Source: Treponema sp.
GTDB lineage: Bacteria; Spirochaetota; Spirochaetia; Treponematales; Treponemataceae
Direction of reading: 5' to 3'
DNA length: 64,000 nucleotides
Assembly (NCBI GenBank): GCA_016296655.1
Contig: JAEDIW010000001.1
Coordinates: forward strand, 81,076-145,075
The notes under the pieces were generated by a model. The model was not told where the DNA came from and made no database searches. It saw nothing but the letters and a program-made list of their open reading frames with translations. The position numbers and the translations under genes are program-made. Below, one piece after another: positions 24,061 through 33,268 of this stretch; position 1 is the first letter of the stretch; each line of letters starts with the position of its first letter.

Positions 24061-24196
24061 GTCAAGGTTTGCTGTTGTGAAAAGCCTTGACTCTATTCTT
24101 TTTAAGATTTGTGCAAAACCTTGAATACGTCGAGACAAGGCACGCTAACGCTTAAAGCCTTGACTTCGCCGTTATGAGGGGTAGTACTACCCCTCA
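24061..24196. repeat. Composite two-hairpin repeat (family 2), one full and one decayed copy
   Basis: A degenerate palindrome (GTCAAGGTTT...AAAGCCTTGAC, 24061-24092) is followed by a full copy (ACGTCGAGACAAGGCACGC ... GCCTTGACTTCGCCG, 24127-24171) and the second hairpin ATGAGGGGTAG / CTACCCCTCAT (24173-24196). Confidence 0.85.
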
Positions 24197-24232
24197 TAAA
24201 AAAAAGCTGTCTGAAATCAGACAGCTTTTTTT
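24197..24232. terminator. Bidirectional terminator beside tRNA-Arg
   Basis: AAAAAAGCTGTCTG and CAGACAGCTTTTTT form a long stem with an AAAT loop. The flanking A and T runs allow termination of the HEAT gene (plus) and tRNA-Arg (minus). Confidence 0.85.
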
Positions 24233-24233
24233 A

Positions 24234-24307
24234 TGAGAGATACGCGATTCGAACGCGCTACCTTCGGCTCCGGAGGCCAACGCTCTATCCAGATGAGCTA
24301 ATCTCTC
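24234..24307 (-). tRNA. tRNA-Arg (anticodon CCG)
   Basis: A 74-base cloverleaf on the minus strand. The acceptor is GAGAGAT / ATCTCTC, the D arm is GCTC...GAGC, the anticodon arm TTGGC-CTCCGGA-GCCGA has anticodon CCG, and the T arm is GCGCG-TTCGAAT-CGCGT. No CCA is encoded. Confidence 0.95.
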
Positions 24308-24362
24308 ATTTTGCATGAAATGACATTAAAGATATTTTTTGAAAAAGTCAAGCGAGGAAAAT

Positions 24363-24953
24363 ATGGAATCAATTATTTTGGCATCGGCTTCGCCAAGAAG
24401 ACAGGAAATTTTAAAAATGCTTAACATTCCTTTTCAGGTAATTATTCCTGATGTAGATGAAAGTTTTGATGAAAAAATTGATTTATTTAAAGTTCCTGAA
24501 TATCTTGCGGTGAAAAAAGTAAACGGCTGTCTTGCAATGCTTCCTAAAGAGCGGATTGTTCCGTGGGTTTTGGGTGCGGATACTTTGGTTTGCTATAATC
24601 AAAAACTTTATGGAAAGCCTTCATCTGCTCAGAAAGCCTTTGAATATCTTAAGGAGCTACAGGGAAATCAGCATTTTGTAATTTCTTCAATTGCCTTGTA
24701 TAATGGTCGTTCGGAAAAAACTGTAACGGCAACAAATGTAACAAAGGTAAAATTTAAGCCAATGTCAGATAACGAAATAAATTGGTATATAGAAACTGGA
24801 GAATGGCATGGAGTTGCAGCTGGATATAGGCTTCAGGGACTTGCTTCATGCTTTATTGAAGAAATTCAAGGTTCAATGAGTTCTGTTATAGGCTTGCCTA
24901 TTTCTAATCTTTATGATATGTTGAATTCGCAGGGTTATTCTATTTTAGAATGA
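24363..24953 (+). CDS. maf: Maf-type nucleotide pyrophosphatase
   Basis: A 196-residue house-cleaning enzyme of the Maf/ITPase-like family that hydrolyses non-canonical NTPs. It has the family N-terminus ILASASPRRQEIL, the middle LGADTLV, GKPSS and the C-terminal YRLQGLAS and GSMSSVIGLP blocks. The ATG at 24363 follows GAGG; a TTG eight codons upstream is rejected. It precedes the rpsB operon. Confidence 0.92.
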   Translation: MESIILASASPRRQEILKMLNIPFQVIIPDVDESFDEKIDLFKVPEYLAVKKVNGCLAMLPKERIVPWVLGADTLVCYNQKLYGKPSSAQKAFEYLKELQGNQHFVISSIALYNGRSEKTVTATNVTKVKFKPMSDNEINWYIETGEWHGVAAGYRLQGLASCFIEEIQGSMSSVIGLPISNLYDMLNSQGYSILE

Positions 24954-25050
24954 GTCTGCCGGAATATTAATAAACTGTTGGTTTGTTGATATGACCGATC
25001 TTCCGGATGCTTTTGCATTACGAGAAACAGAGTTTGGTGGCATTTTTTAA

Positions 25051-25933
25051 TGCCGGGAAGGAGTTAATCATGGCAGTTGTAACCATGAAGAGTTTGCTTG
25101 AATCTGGTGTACACTTTGGTCATCAGGTAAAACGTTGGGATCCTCGCATGAAGAAATATATCTTCGCTCAGCGCAATGGAATCCACATCATTGATTTGCA
25201 GAAAACAATTGCTGCTATCAAAGACAGCTATAATGCTGTTCACAAAATTGCCTCTTCTGGCAAATCAGTTCTTTTTGTAGGAACTAAAAAACAGGCTCAG
25301 CAGGCCATTCAGAAAGAAGCAGAACGCTGCGGTATGTATTATGTAAATAACCGTTGGCTTGGCGGTATGCTTACAAATTTCTCTACAATCAAAAAATCAC
25401 TTCAGCGCCTCAAGAAAATCGAAAAGATGGAAATTGACGGCACATTTGATAATCTTACAAAGAAAGAAGTTTCTTCTTTGCAGAAAGAAAAGTCTAAGCT
25501 TGAAAAAAATCTTGGTGGTATCAAGGAAATGAAAGAATTGCCAGGAGCAGTTTTCATTATTGATACACATAAAGAACAGATTGCTGTTGCAGAAGCTAGA
25601 AGAATGGGTATCCCGATTATTGCAGTTGTTGATACAAACTGTAATCCAGAAGGAATTGACTTCCCTATTCCTGGTAATGACGATGCTATTCGTGCAATTT
25701 CTCTCTTTACTTCTATCATTGCAAATGCTGTAATTGAAGCTGACAATGATGCAGGTCTTAAAATCATTGAAAATCTTAATGACGATGATGATGTTCAGAC
25801 AGATGCTGCTGTTAAGAACGAAGATGAAGAAATCGTTGATTATTCAAATTATCAGCCAACAGAAACAAAAGAAGAAGATGTTGAAGCTGATGAAAAAGAT
25901 GACCTTGTCGATGAAGACAAACTTTACAAATAA
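25051..25933 (+). CDS. rpsB: 30S ribosomal protein S2 (start codon at 25070; 25051-25069 is its ribosome site)
   Basis: The ATG at 25070 gives 288 aa opening MAVVTMKSLLESGVHFGHQ. S2 blocks (RWDPRMKKYIFA, RWLGGMLTNF, PGAVFIIDTHKE, GIPIIAVVDTNCNP) are all present. The last about 45 residues form an acidic extension rich in Asp and Glu, longer than in most bacteria. The ribosome site GGAAGGAG lies just after the small hairpin GGCATTTTTTAATGCC (25039-25054), and hairpin control of S2 synthesis is known in other bacteria. It is followed by tsf, as usual. Confidence 0.96.
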
Positions 25934-25951
25934 TAGCTACGGAGTTTAATG

Positions 25952-26785
25952 ATGGATATTAAAGCATCAGATGTAAAAGCCCTCCGCGAAAAAACTGGCG
26001 CAGGTATGATGGAGTGCAAAAAAGCACTTGTGGAAGCTAATGGAAATGCAGATGAAGCAGAAAAAATCTTGAAAGAAAAAGGTTTGGCTGCTATGGCAAA
26101 GCGTGCAGAACGTGCTACTTCTGAAGGTCGCCTTTTCATCCGTCAGGATGGAAATAAGATTGCAGTTATTGAAGTAACTTGCGAAACAGACTTTGTTGCA
26201 AAAAATAGTGACTTTATTGCTGTAGGCGAAAAAATGCTTGATGTAACTCTTGCTAAGGGTTATACAAAAGTTGAACCTGAGCATGAAGAACTTCTTGAAC
26301 CTCTTAAGGTTTCTATTCGTGAAAATATGAAGGTTGCAAAGGTAGAAATTATTGATGTACCTGCAACAGCAACTGCATCATTCTATGTTCATTCAGACTT
26401 TAAGACAGGTGCAGTTGTAGTTATTGACGGTTCTACAGCAGATGAAGTAAAAACATTTGCTAAAGATTGCTGTCTTCATATTGCAGCATTTACACCTTTG
26501 TATTTCTCAAAAAATGATGTTCCTGAATCATATATTGCTGAACAGAAAGAAATCTTCAAGGCTCTTATCGATCAGGATGAAAAGTTGGCTGGAAAACCAG
26601 ACAATGTAAAAGCTGGTGCTTTACAGGGTAAGGTTAATAAACATCTTGCTGAAATTTGTTTTGAGGATCAGATGTTTGTTAAGGACGACAAAAAATCAGT
26701 TTCTGCTAAATTGGCTGAAGTTGGTAAGTCTGTTGGTGCAACTCTTAAGTTTGCAACAGCAAAACTTTTTGTTCTTGGCAAATAA
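25952..26785 (+). CDS. tsf: Elongation factor Ts
   Basis: A 277-residue nucleotide-exchange factor of EF-Tu. It opens MDIKASDVKALREKTGAGMMECKKAL and has the TCETDFVAKN block near residue 75. Two adjacent ATG codons (25949 and 25952) are possible starts; the second has the better distance from GGAG at 25941. The gene follows rpsB by 18 bases and is closed by a terminator-like hairpin before frr. Confidence 0.96.
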   Translation: MDIKASDVKALREKTGAGMMECKKALVEANGNADEAEKILKEKGLAAMAKRAERATSEGRLFIRQDGNKIAVIEVTCETDFVAKNSDFIAVGEKMLDVTLAKGYTKVEPEHEELLEPLKVSIRENMKVAKVEIIDVPATATASFYVHSDFKTGAVVVIDGSTADEVKTFAKDCCLHIAAFTPLYFSKNDVPESYIAEQKEIFKALIDQDEKLAGKPDNVKAGALQGKVNKHLAEICFEDQMFVKDDKKSVSAKLAEVGKSVGATLKFATAKLFVLGK

Positions 26786-26799
26786 TTAGTTAGTAAAAT

Positions 26800-26838
26800 G
26801 TGCCTGCATGCTTTTTGTGCGGGCACGATTTTTTTTTT
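26800..26838 (+). terminator. Terminator-like hairpin between tsf and frr
   Basis: GTGCCTGCA (26800-26808) pairs with TGCGGGCAC (26818-26826), followed by GA and a run of ten T. It can reduce read-through from the abundant rpsB-tsf message into frr. Confidence 0.8.
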
Positions 26839-26850
26839 AGGAGGATTAAA

Positions 26851-27399
26851 ATGTCTATTGAAAGTTATTCAGCACGTATGGAAAAGACTATTGCTGCTTT
26901 TAAGGATTCTTTGAGTGGAATTCGTACAGGACGTGCTTCTGCTGCTATTTTTGATAAAGTTAGAGTTTCAGCTTATGGGGCAAAAACACCTCTTAATCAG
27001 GTTGCAACTGTTTCTATTCCAGAAGCCCGCATGATTATTATTCAGCCATTTGATAAATCTCTTATTTCTGAAATTGAAAAAGGCATCAGTCTTGCAGATT
27101 TAGGACTTAATCCTTCAAATGATGGTAAAGTAATCCGTATTTCCATCCCTCCTCTAACTGCTGATCGTCGCAAAGAACTTGTAAAGCAGATTAAAGGTAT
27201 TGCTGAGAATTCCAGAACTGCTATCAGAAATATTCGTCGTGATGGCAATGATGATTTTAAAAAACAGCAAAAAGCTGGTGAATTGACAGAAGATGCTCTG
27301 AAGACCGCAGAAAATGATCTTCAGAAGGAAACAGACAAATATATCGCAGAAATCAATAAAATCTACGATAGTAAAGAAAAAGAAATAATGGAAGGCTAA
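26851..27399 (+). CDS. frr: Ribosome recycling factor
   Basis: A 182-residue factor that splits post-termination ribosomes with EF-G. The family blocks SLSGIRTGRAS, PFDKSLISEIEKGI and IRNIRRDGND are visible. The ATG at 26851 follows AGGAGG by six bases; codons further upstream lie in the terminator hairpin. Its stop overlaps the uppS start by one base (TAATG), which implies coupling. Confidence 0.96.
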   Translation: MSIESYSARMEKTIAAFKDSLSGIRTGRASAAIFDKVRVSAYGAKTPLNQVATVSIPEARMIIIQPFDKSLISEIEKGISLADLGLNPSNDGKVIRISIPPLTADRRKELVKQIKGIAENSRTAIRNIRRDGNDDFKKQQKAGELTEDALKTAENDLQKETDKYIAEINKIYDSKEKEIMEG

Positions 27400-28118
27400 T
27401 GCCTGAGTTTAATGATAATCCTGGCGCACCAGTACCAGTTCATGTTGGTATTATTATGGATGGTAATGGGCGTTGGGCACAACAGAGAAAATTACCTCGT
27501 ACTTTTGGCCATAAAGAAGGCTTAACAGTTGCAAAAAATATTGTGCGCGCAGCTGCAAGTATGGGGATTAAATATGTTACATTGTATACGTTCTCAACTG
27601 AAAATTGGAAAAGGGCGCAGGAAGAAGTCGGCTATCTTATGAATTTGATTCAAAGTCATTTAAGAGCTGAATTTGACTTTTATAAGCAGAATGGAATCCG
27701 TGTAATGCATATTGGAGACCTTTCAGGCTTACCTGTTAGTGTTCAGACTGAGATTTTGAATGTTGCAAAGGATACGAAAGATTTTAAAGGTCTTACGGTT
27801 GTTCTTGCCATAAATTATGGTGGGCGTGATGAAATCCTTCGTGGAATTAAAAAACTGAATTCTAAAAATATTGATTTTGACTCAATAACAGAAAAACAGC
27901 TTTCTGAAAGTTTTGATATTCCTGAATTGCCGGATGTGGATTTGCTGATTCGTACTGGTGGCGAATACAGATTGAGTAATTTTTTGTTGTGGCATGCTGC
28001 TTATGCAGAATTATTGTTTACAGATACTCTCTGGCCGGATTATAATGCAGAAGAATTTGAAAAAAATATTCAGGAATTTAAAAATCGCAACAGACGCTTT
28101 GGTGCTGTCTTGAAATGA
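27399..28118 (+). CDS. uppS: Undecaprenyl diphosphate synthase
   Basis: A 239-residue cis-prenyltransferase making the C55 lipid carrier for cell-wall synthesis. The signature GIIMDGNGRWA near residues 18-28 and the later LIRTGGEYRLSNFLLWHAAYAEL block with the diphosphate-binding Arg residues are intact. It is translationally coupled to frr and followed by cdsA, the usual bacterial order. Confidence 0.96.
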   Translation: MPEFNDNPGAPVPVHVGIIMDGNGRWAQQRKLPRTFGHKEGLTVAKNIVRAAASMGIKYVTLYTFSTENWKRAQEEVGYLMNLIQSHLRAEFDFYKQNGIRVMHIGDLSGLPVSVQTEILNVAKDTKDFKGLTVVLAINYGGRDEILRGIKKLNSKNIDFDSITEKQLSESFDIPELPDVDLLIRTGGEYRLSNFLLWHAAYAELLFTDTLWPDYNAEEFEKNIQEFKNRNRRFGAVLK

Positions 28119-28133
28119 GTCATGGAGCTGAAA

Positions 28134-28976
28134 ATGAGTAAAGTGATGCAAAGGCTTTTGATTTTTTTTATAGGGTTACCGCTTGTTATTGGCGTTGTTG
28201 CCGTATCGGCCTGTAATCATTTGTTGCTGCATATTGTTATAATTCTTTGTTCACTTTTGTCAGCAAAAGAATTGTACGATTTGTTTGCACGAAAAGTCGT
28301 GCAGTTTCCTAAAGCTTACGTGCTTTCCTTGTGTTGTGTGCCTTCTGTGATTGCCTGTGTCTGTTCTTATTTTAACTTCTCTTTTCACTATTTGGAATTT
28401 TCCCTGCTTTTTTGCTTTTTATTTATTCTGGCTAGTGAAGTTTTTTATGCCAAGACATTTGAACATTCTGTAGAAAGAATTTTGTCAGCATTTTTCACTG
28501 TTTTGTATGCAGGATATTTGATGACTTATGTTTCTCGGATTACTGTGTATTCAAATTCAACTAAACTGATTATTTCTTTTCTTTTTATGATTTTTATCTG
28601 TGATTCTTTTGCCTGGCTTTTTGGAGTTTTGCTGGGTAAGAATAATCGTGGCATTATAAAGGTAAGTCCAAACAAAAGTGTTGCAGGTTTCATAGGCGGA
28701 TATTTTGGTTCTATAATGGCGGCTCTGGTTTCGAGATTTTTGTGGCCTGAAGTTTTTTTTGGTTCGGTTTTAAAGTCTGTTTTAGTTGGTATACTTATTG
28801 CAACTGCAGGAATAATCGGAGATTTGGTTGAATCTGTAATAAAACGTTGCGTTGGAGTAAAAGATAGTGGTGTAATAATGCCAGGACGCGGTGGTTTGTT
28901 GGATTCTATAGATTCAATTCTATTTGCCAGTCCGATTTTTTATATGCTTATTTTTTTACTTTTTAGAGAATTGTAG
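28134..28976 (+). CDS. cdsA: Phosphatidate cytidylyltransferase
   Basis: A 280-residue membrane enzyme making CDP-diacylglycerol for phospholipid synthesis. It has about eight membrane segments and the C-terminal signature GDLVESVIKRCVGVKDSG...PGRGGLLDSIDS. The ATG at 28134 is preferred because GGAG lies six bases upstream; an ATG four codons earlier overlaps that site. It lies 15 bases after uppS. Confidence 0.95.
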   Translation: MSKVMQRLLIFFIGLPLVIGVVAVSACNHLLLHIVIILCSLLSAKELYDLFARKVVQFPKAYVLSLCCVPSVIACVCSYFNFSFHYLEFSLLFCFLFILASEVFYAKTFEHSVERILSAFFTVLYAGYLMTYVSRITVYSNSTKLIISFLFMIFICDSFAWLFGVLLGKNNRGIIKVSPNKSVAGFIGGYFGSIMAALVSRFLWPEVFFGSVLKSVLVGILIATAGIIGDLVESVIKRCVGVKDSGVIMPGRGGLLDSIDSILFASPIFYMLIFLLFREL

Positions 28977-28981
28977 TTTTT

Positions 28982-30067
28982 ATGAAGAAAGTTCTTGTGT
29001 TAGGATGTACAGGTTCAATAGGAACAAGTACGCTTGATGTAATTCGTAATATGAAAGATGAGTTTTCAGTTGCTGCCCTGACAGCTCATTCTAGTGTAGG
29101 AAAAGTAAAGCAGCTTGCTGATGAATTTAATTGTGATTATGCCATAACTTTAAATGAAGGTGTTGACGGTATAAAACGTCTGATTGAAAAAACAACACCA
29201 GACATTGTAATAAATGGAATTGCAGGAGCCGCAGGTCTTGAGCCTTCTAGAATTGTTCTTGATTATGGAATTGATCTTGCCTTAGCAAACAAGGAAACTA
29301 TAGTCATGGCCGCACCTCTTGTTCAGGCTCTTGCCAAAAAACGAAACTGTTCTATTTTGCCAGTTGATTCTGAACATTCTGCTATTTTTAATCTTGTTGA
29401 ACGGTTTGGCTCTGACAGCATTGACAGCCTTGTAATTACTGCAAGTGGAGGACCGTTCAGAATGCTTCCACGTGAGAAACTTGCTCTGGTTACAGTTGAA
29501 GATGCTTTAAAACATCCAACTTGGGACATGGGAAAAAAAATAACAATTGATTCGGCTTCTTTGGCTAACAAAGGTCTTGAAGTTATAGAAGCCTGCAGGT
29601 TATTTCATGTTCCTGTTTCAAAGGTTCAGGTTGTTGTTCATCCGCAAAGTATCATTCATTCGCTCATAAGAACAAATGATGGTGTAATGTATGGACAGTT
29701 GTCAGAGCCTGATATGAAACATCCTATTGTGTCTGCATTGAGCTGGCCTAAGGTTTTGCCTAACTTTATGGAAAAATTTAATCTTTTTGATTATGAATTG
29801 ACTTTTTTTAAGCCACGATTTGAAGATTTCCCCATGCTTTCACTGGCTTTTTCTGCTGCTGAAAAAAATGGTGGCTATACGATTGCCTTTAATGCTGCAA
29901 ATGAAGTTGCAGTTCAGGCTTTTATTGAAAGAAAAATTGGCTTTTTGGATATCCCTCGTATAACCGCAGCAGTTTTGGATAAAGACTGGTCAAAAGAGCC
30001 GGAAAATTTTGACGATGTTTTTGCTTTTGATTCTATGGCAAGAAAATATGCAGAGGAAGTGCTTTGA
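28982..30067 (+). CDS. dxr: 1-deoxy-D-xylulose 5-phosphate reductoisomerase
   Basis: A 361-residue NADPH enzyme of the MEP isoprenoid pathway. The nucleotide-binding GCTGSIGTSTLDV is at the N-terminus, with LANKETIVMA, PVDSEHSAIF, SGGPFR and VHPQSIIHSL along the chain. It starts five bases after cdsA and overlaps rseP by four bases. Together with uppS it supplies isoprenoid carrier lipid. Confidence 0.97.
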   Translation: MKKVLVLGCTGSIGTSTLDVIRNMKDEFSVAALTAHSSVGKVKQLADEFNCDYAITLNEGVDGIKRLIEKTTPDIVINGIAGAAGLEPSRIVLDYGIDLALANKETIVMAAPLVQALAKKRNCSILPVDSEHSAIFNLVERFGSDSIDSLVITASGGPFRMLPREKLALVTVEDALKHPTWDMGKKITIDSASLANKGLEVIEACRLFHVPVSKVQVVVHPQSIIHSLIRTNDGVMYGQLSEPDMKHPIVSALSWPKVLPNFMEKFNLFDYELTFFKPRFEDFPMLSLAFSAAEKNGGYTIAFNAANEVAVQAFIERKIGFLDIPRITAAVLDKDWSKEPENFDDVFAFDSMARKYAEEVL

Positions 30068-31188
30068 CAGTTGTTTACGGTCTTGTTTTTCTGTGTTTTT
30101 TAGTGTTTTTTCATGAAACAGGGCATTTTTTACTTGCTAAATTTTTTAAAGTAAAAGTTGAATCATTTTCTATTGGAATAGGTCCTGTTTTATTACACAG
30201 AAACATAAAAGGAACTGACTACAGGCTTTCGCTTTTTCCTTTAGGTGGATATTGTGGCATGAAAGGTGAAAAAGACTTTTCTGCGGCTTTAGAATCCGGC
30301 TCATCCAGAATTATAGCAGATAAAGATTCTCTTTATGGTATTGCACCGTTGAAAAGAGTCCTTATTATTTTTGCAGGTCCTCTTTTCAATTTTATTTTTG
30401 CGGTAATTGCCATGACGGTTGTGGGAATGCTTGGTTCTGAGTATTATGCACCGTCTGCAAAAATTATTTTGGCTGATGAAATTTATCCTGAAGTACATTC
30501 TGCTGCAAGAGATGCAGGAATGCTTACAGGGGATATAATAAAGACAATAAACGGCAATCGTGTAAATGATTTTTCAGATATTTTTTCTTATGTCAGTGTT
30601 TGCCCTGATGAAGATATTGTGGTGACAGTTGAAAGAAATGAGGAACTTTTGGATTTTAAAGTTCACACTGATTTTGATAAAGACCAGGGAATTGGTAAAA
30701 TCGGTGTTTCAAGTTCACTTGATTCAGTTGATAAAAGAATTGTAGAACCACTGAAATTTTTCCCAGCTTTTTTTTATGGCATAAGAGAAACCTGCCGACT
30801 GGTTTTTATTTCTTTTAAAACCATGAAAATTATTTTTATGGGAACAAATCTTACAAAAACGGTTTCAGGTCCTGCAAGAATTACAACTATGCTTGGGAAT
30901 ACTGTGCAAACTGGTTTTTCCGAAGGTGCAAAAACTGGTTTTTGTTATACGCTGAATTTTATGGCCTTGATAAGCATTTCTCTTTTCATCATTAATATTT
31001 TGCCAGTCCCAATTTTAGATGGCGGACTTATTTTATTTTCGTTAATTGAGTTTTTTGCTAAAAAACAGATTTCTCCTAAAATTCAATATTATGTGCAGTT
31101 TATTGGACTTGCATTTATTGGTTTTCTTATAGTTATTGGACTTTTTGGAGATATACAATATTTTATTTCGTTGGCAGGCAGTAAATGA
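30064..31188 (+). CDS. rseP: RseP-type site-2 metalloprotease
   Basis: A 374-residue membrane zinc protease. The active site HETGH lies near residue 17, a PDZ domain spans about 115-205, and the second metal-site block NILPVPILDGG is near 317. RseP cleaves membrane-spanning anti-sigma factors and leftover signal peptides. The start is a TTG inside the dxr stop (CTTTGA), with GAGG upstream, which indicates coupling. The neighbour order dxr-rseP is common in bacteria. Confidence 0.93.
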   Translation: MTVVYGLVFLCFLVFFHETGHFLLAKFFKVKVESFSIGIGPVLLHRNIKGTDYRLSLFPLGGYCGMKGEKDFSAALESGSSRIIADKDSLYGIAPLKRVLIIFAGPLFNFIFAVIAMTVVGMLGSEYYAPSAKIILADEIYPEVHSAARDAGMLTGDIIKTINGNRVNDFSDIFSYVSVCPDEDIVVTVERNEELLDFKVHTDFDKDQGIGKIGVSSSLDSVDKRIVEPLKFFPAFFYGIRETCRLVFISFKTMKIIFMGTNLTKTVSGPARITTMLGNTVQTGFSEGAKTGFCYTLNFMALISISLFIINILPVPILDGGLILFSLIEFFAKKQISPKIQYYVQFIGLAFIGFLIVIGLFGDIQYFISLAGSK

Positions 31189-33101
31189 AAAAGACATTTG
31201 TTTTAATTTTTTGGACATTTTTCACTTTTAGTTTGTTTTCTCAATCGCATATTTCCATGCAGTCTCATCAAGATTCTGTAACTACAGTTTGCGGACTTGA
31301 AAATGGTCCTTTTGCAACTGAAAATTCTTTTGTTTCAGCAGGTCAGGATGGATTTCTGATAAGGTGGACTGAAGATGGCGCTGGTGAGCATTATCAGATT
31401 TCAGATTTGGAAATTCGTATGATTGCTAGAGCTCCTAATGGAACGGATATTGCGGTATATGAAACCGATGGCGGTCTTATGAATCGGCTCAGTGTATGGA
31501 ATTGGAAGACTTTAACCAGAAAATATGCAAGGCGTTTTTCAAATGCAATTACTTCCCTTTCCTATACAGAAAAAGGAACTTTTATTGTTGTAGGAACTGC
31601 AACTGTAAATGGAGTTGTGTTTTTGAATGCTTCTACAGGTTCTGTTGTATCTGGGAAAATCCGTGAGGCGCCAGGTATTATTTCTATGGCAGTTTCAAGT
31701 TCTACTGAAAATACAATGGTGACATATTCACCTTCTGGTACCCTAACCTATTATAATTTACGTAATGGACAGCAGTCTGCAAAATTTGACGTCAGTTTTG
31801 GACTTGAACAACCAGTTTTGTTTAACAATAATGTTTTTTTTGCAGGCGTCACAAATGATGGAATAAGCGTAGTTCAGGCAACAACGGGAAAAGAGGCTTT
31901 GTTTGTTTCTGCAAAATCACCCCTGCTCTTATGTAGCCGTTTTGACAGGGATTTATATTATCTGGAATTTGACGGCAAGATTTATTCTCTGAAAGTTCTG
32001 GAAAATTTGGATAATAATACTGTGGCTGCACCAAAAACTGTAAAGAATATAAGCAGATTGTCTGCCTCTGAAGCCATAGTTTGCGGAACGAAAGCTGGAA
32101 ATGAGATAGTTCTTGGCTCAAAATCAGGGCAAATTTATAAAATAACAGCTGATGCACTGCCCGAAAATAAAATGGCATCGTTTTATCCTTTGACAGATAA
32201 TATGTATGATAAGATTTTCGATATTTCACAGGCTGGAGAATCGTTCTATTTTTTGACAAGAAATTCTGTATTTAAGTCTTCTTATGATAACAGTCTCGTT
32301 GAAAAAGTTGCTTCAAATTCTAACCAGACAAATATGATAACGTATAATGACAATTTGATTTTATGGTCAAAAAATTCGAGAAATGCAGTTCAGCTTGTTA
32401 ATATTGAATCACAGACTGTTTCGAATTTGTTTGTTCCTGAAAAGAAATTACAGTCTCTGCGTCTTTTTGGAAATACTTTGATTTCTCTTGAAGGTAATTC
32501 TTCTGTAAAAAAATATGATTTAACTGGCAGAAATATTGAAAAACTTTATGAGGGGGCTGGTTTGCAGGATGCAGTTCTGTATGATGAAAATATGCTTTAT
32601 ATTGCAAAATCTGCAGCTACAAATCCACCTTCGCCTTTTATTTTTGTTGATACAGTAACAAAAGAAGTTGTTCCGATTGATATGAAGGGAAATGTTGCCT
32701 ACTCGTTGAACTGTGAAGCTGGTTCTAGAGGAATTTATGGCATACGTGTTGCAGAATATTCTGGAAATTCTAAAACGGAACTTTTTACATTTAATCCAGA
32801 AACAAAAAATTCTTCGATTATTTTTTCTATAAATGATGAAGATCCGAATGCGTTTATAAAACTATATCAGAACTTTATTTATACGAATATCGGTAAAGAT
32901 CAGATTATGTCATATAATTCACAGACAAGAAGGCAGTTGCATTTTAAGCGTTCTGCTTCACTTCCGTTGAAGATTGAAAGAAATTCCGACCGCCTTGTTA
33001 TTTTAAATCGGGATGGTAGCATTTCCTGGTATAACCCATCTTTAGCATCTGTTATTGTCGACTGGTACATGACAACAGAAGGTCAATGGTACGAATTTTA
33101 A
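31185..33101 (+). CDS. Secreted beta-propeller (WD40-like) protein, unknown function
   Basis: A 638-residue protein with a signal peptide (residues 1 to about 19). Blade-like repeats follow with the WD40 rhythm, for example SAGQDGFLIRWTEDG near 50 and LSVWNWKTLTRKYARRFSNAITSLSY near 100. Such propellers are scaffolds. It overlaps rseP by four bases (ATGA) and ends the long operon, so it may act in envelope homeostasis; that is inference from context. A family-4 hairpin follows as terminator. Confidence 0.75.
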   Translation: MKKTFVLIFWTFFTFSLFSQSHISMQSHQDSVTTVCGLENGPFATENSFVSAGQDGFLIRWTEDGAGEHYQISDLEIRMIARAPNGTDIAVYETDGGLMNRLSVWNWKTLTRKYARRFSNAITSLSYTEKGTFIVVGTATVNGVVFLNASTGSVVSGKIREAPGIISMAVSSSTENTMVTYSPSGTLTYYNLRNGQQSAKFDVSFGLEQPVLFNNNVFFAGVTNDGISVVQATTGKEALFVSAKSPLLLCSRFDRDLYYLEFDGKIYSLKVLENLDNNTVAAPKTVKNISRLSASEAIVCGTKAGNEIVLGSKSGQIYKITADALPENKMASFYPLTDNMYDKIFDISQAGESFYFLTRNSVFKSSYDNSLVEKVASNSNQTNMITYNDNLILWSKNSRNAVQLVNIESQTVSNLFVPEKKLQSLRLFGNTLISLEGNSSVKKYDLTGRNIEKLYEGAGLQDAVLYDENMLYIAKSAATNPPSPFIFVDTVTKEVVPIDMKGNVAYSLNCEAGSRGIYGIRVAEYSGNSKTELFTFNPETKNSSIIFSINDEDPNAFIKLYQNFIYTNIGKDQIMSYNSQTRRQLHFKRSASLPLKIERNSDRLVILNRDGSISWYNPSLASVIVDWYMTTEGQWYEF

Positions 33102-33193
33102 CAACATGGCTTTCGGCGGTTTTTGTGTAGATACAGCTGCTCAAAAATATTGATAATTCTGAAATATTTCTATTTGAGTGAAAACTTGTGTGA

Positions 33194-33265
33194 AAAAAAA
33201 TGGAACTGTCTCAGAAGTAAAGTTCATAGTGTCATGCTGAATTTATTAGACAGTTCCATTTTTTT
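33194..33265. repeat. Family-4 hairpin acting as bidirectional terminator
   Basis: Perfect 18-base arms (AAAATGGAACTGTCT / AGACAGTTCCATTTT with flanking A and T runs) enclose a loop with AAGTAAAGTTCATAG and GTCATGCTGAATTT. The same loop sequence recurs at 62913-62997. It sits between two convergent genes. Confidence 0.8.
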
Positions 33266-33268
33266 GTT

